Shown piece by piece: positions 6,713 through 7,265 of a stretch of 7,265 nt of DNA. How positions within the stretch are numbered: the first letter of the stretch is position 1; each line of letters begins with the position of its first letter. The notes beneath the pieces were generated by a model. That model did no database searches and was not told where the DNA came from. It saw nothing but the letters and a program-made list of their open reading frames with translations. The position numbers and the translations under genes were made by a program. Source of the stretch: Alphaproteobacteria bacterium (GTDB lineage Bacteria; Pseudomonadota; Alphaproteobacteria; Sphingomonadales; Sphingomonadaceae); contig JAENVZ010000176.1 of the NCBI GenBank assembly GCA_016650315.1, forward strand, positions 1 to 7,265, given 5' to 3'.

Positions 6713-6719
6713 GTCTTAG

Positions 6720-6747
6720 GATATAGAAATGGATGTGCGCATATCAA
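6720..6747 (-). promoter_or_regulatory. Candidate rluD promoter giving a leaderless mRNA
   Basis: On the minus strand, TTGATA (complement of 6742-6747, 5 of 6 to TTGACA), a 16-nt spacer, then TATATC (complement of 6720-6725, 4 of 6 to TATAAT). The last base of the -10 lies 7 nt before the GTG start of rluD, so transcription should begin at or within 1 nt of that G. The absence of a Shine-Dalgarno agrees with this. The promoter lies within the 5' end of the M67 coding sequence and over its ribosome binding site. Confidence 0.4.
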
Positions 6748-7151
6748 GAGACCTGCTCGATCGAATTCTGGCCGATGCCGCGCATGGGCAGGGGGAGGAG
6801 CGGTGCGGATTGTTGTTGGGCGAAGCGGACCATATCCGCGATGTTCGTTTTGCAGCCAATGTCGCATTGGACCCGACGCGGCATTTCGAACTGGATCCCG
6901 CTATATTGCTGGCCACGCATAAATCGGCGCGGGCGGGCGGGGCGCGTATTTTGGGACATTATCATTCCCATCCATCGGGAACCGTCGTTCCTTCGGCAAT
7001 TGATGCGCAATGCGCTGCGCCTGACGGATCGCTATGGCTAATCGTTGCCGGTGCGCAGGCGGCGCTTTGGCGGGCGACGGGTACAGGAGAGGTGTATGAG
7101 CGTTTTCAGGCCGATACCATGATAATTTACGATGATGTCACGCTTGCATAG
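6729..7151 (+). CDS. JAMM/MPN (M67 family) zinc metallopeptidase
   Basis: A small stand-alone JAB/MPN domain, 140 residues, predicted to be a cytoplasmic zinc-dependent isopeptidase or peptidase. The full JAMM signature is present: catalytic Glu24 in EERCGLLLG and the zinc ligands in HSHP-x6-S-x2-D (His79, His81, Ser89, Asp92). Nothing else is fused to it. Bacterial relatives release ubiquitin-like sulfur carriers from substrates or process thiocarboxylate proteins, but no ThiS-, MoaD- or E1-like gene is in this window, so the substrate is unknown. The ATG at 6729 follows an AGGA ribosome binding site by 7 nt. The probable chpT starts 71 bp downstream on the same strand, and no terminator is seen between them. 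rluD is divergent, 16 bp away. Confidence 0.88.
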   Translation: MDVRISRDLLDRILADAAHGQGEERCGLLLGEADHIRDVRFAANVALDPTRHFELDPAILLATHKSARAGGARILGHYHSHPSGTVVPSAIDAQCAAPDGSLWLIVAGAQAALWRATGTGEVYERFQADTMIIYDDVTLA

Positions 7152-7222
7152 AGAGTTGGGCTCCTGCATGAGAGGCTCGACTTCAGGATACGGCAAGTCC
7201 ACCCCGCACAGGATCAGGATGA

Positions 7223-7265
7223 ATGACAGTAGAGACAATTGATTTCGCCGCCTTGCTGTGTTCGC
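7223..7265 (+). CDS. chpT: Probable histidine phosphotransferase ChpT, N-terminal fragment
   Basis: Only 14 residues are visible, MTVETIDFAALLCS, before the right edge. DFAALLCS resembles the N-terminus of alphaproteobacterial ChpT proteins, where it leads into the RLCHDL helix holding the phospho-accepting histidine. ChpT passes phosphate from the kinase CckA to CtrA and CpdR. The ATG at 7223 is preceded by AGGA at 7210-7213 (9-nt spacing) and by a closer AGGA at 7216-7219. An overlapping ATG at 7219 runs into a stop after a few codons. The histidine itself is outside the window, so identity is likely but not proven. Confidence 0.6.
   Translation, partial: MTVETIDFAALLCS

Noticed and set aside
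6200..6922. 240-codon plus-strand frame running through rluD and the M67 start
   Set aside because: Overlaps two well-supported genes in other frames; Arg/Gly-rich translation without motifs.
7168..7242. 24-codon frame overlapping the chpT start
   Set aside because: No good ribosome binding site and an unremarkable peptide; most likely chance, though a leader role cannot be excluded.

Overview
The window is a stretch of ordinary chromosome that looks like a sphingomonad (Alphaproteobacteria, Sphingomonadales: Sphingobium, Sphingomonas or a relative). This reading rests on protein character (an alphaproteobacterial RpoH, ClpP and ClpX, and a trigger factor with a Lys/Ala/Pro tail), on moderately GC-rich codon use, and on the 14 visible residues of a ChpT-like phosphotransferase at the right edge. 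I see no phage, transposon, tRNA, rRNA or CRISPR array.

Left half, plus strand (1-3941): the C-terminal half of trigger factor (tig), a membrane-anchored family 2 glycosyltransferase, clpP and clpX. The tig-clpP-clpX order is the classic bacterial proteostasis cluster. The glycosyltransferase sits between tig and clpP, starting 2 nt after the tig stop codon. A good heat-shock (sigma-32) promoter match overlaps the glycosyltransferase stop codon and faces clpP. clpX has its own 266-bp leader and ends in a strong intrinsic terminator.

Right half, mostly minus strand (4005-6712): rluD, then rpoH, then a clear terminator, then mtgA, which converges on clpX. rluD is a 23S rRNA pseudouridine synthase, rpoH is the heat-shock sigma factor, and mtgA is a monofunctional peptidoglycan glycosyltransferase. 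Divergent from rluD, with only 16 bp between start codons, is a small JAMM/M67 metallopeptidase gene on the plus strand. It is followed by the start of a probable chpT, the histidine phosphotransferase of the alphaproteobacterial cell-cycle relay.

Functionally, much of the window concerns folding and turnover of new proteins: trigger factor, ClpXP, and the sigma factor expected to read the promoter in front of clpP. I found no convincing undescribed system. The points most worth checking are the clpP heat-shock promoter, the His-rich and histone-H1-like tail of trigger factor, the glycosyltransferase coupled to tig, a possible leaderless GTG start for rluD, and spaced TATACG repeats upstream of rpoH.
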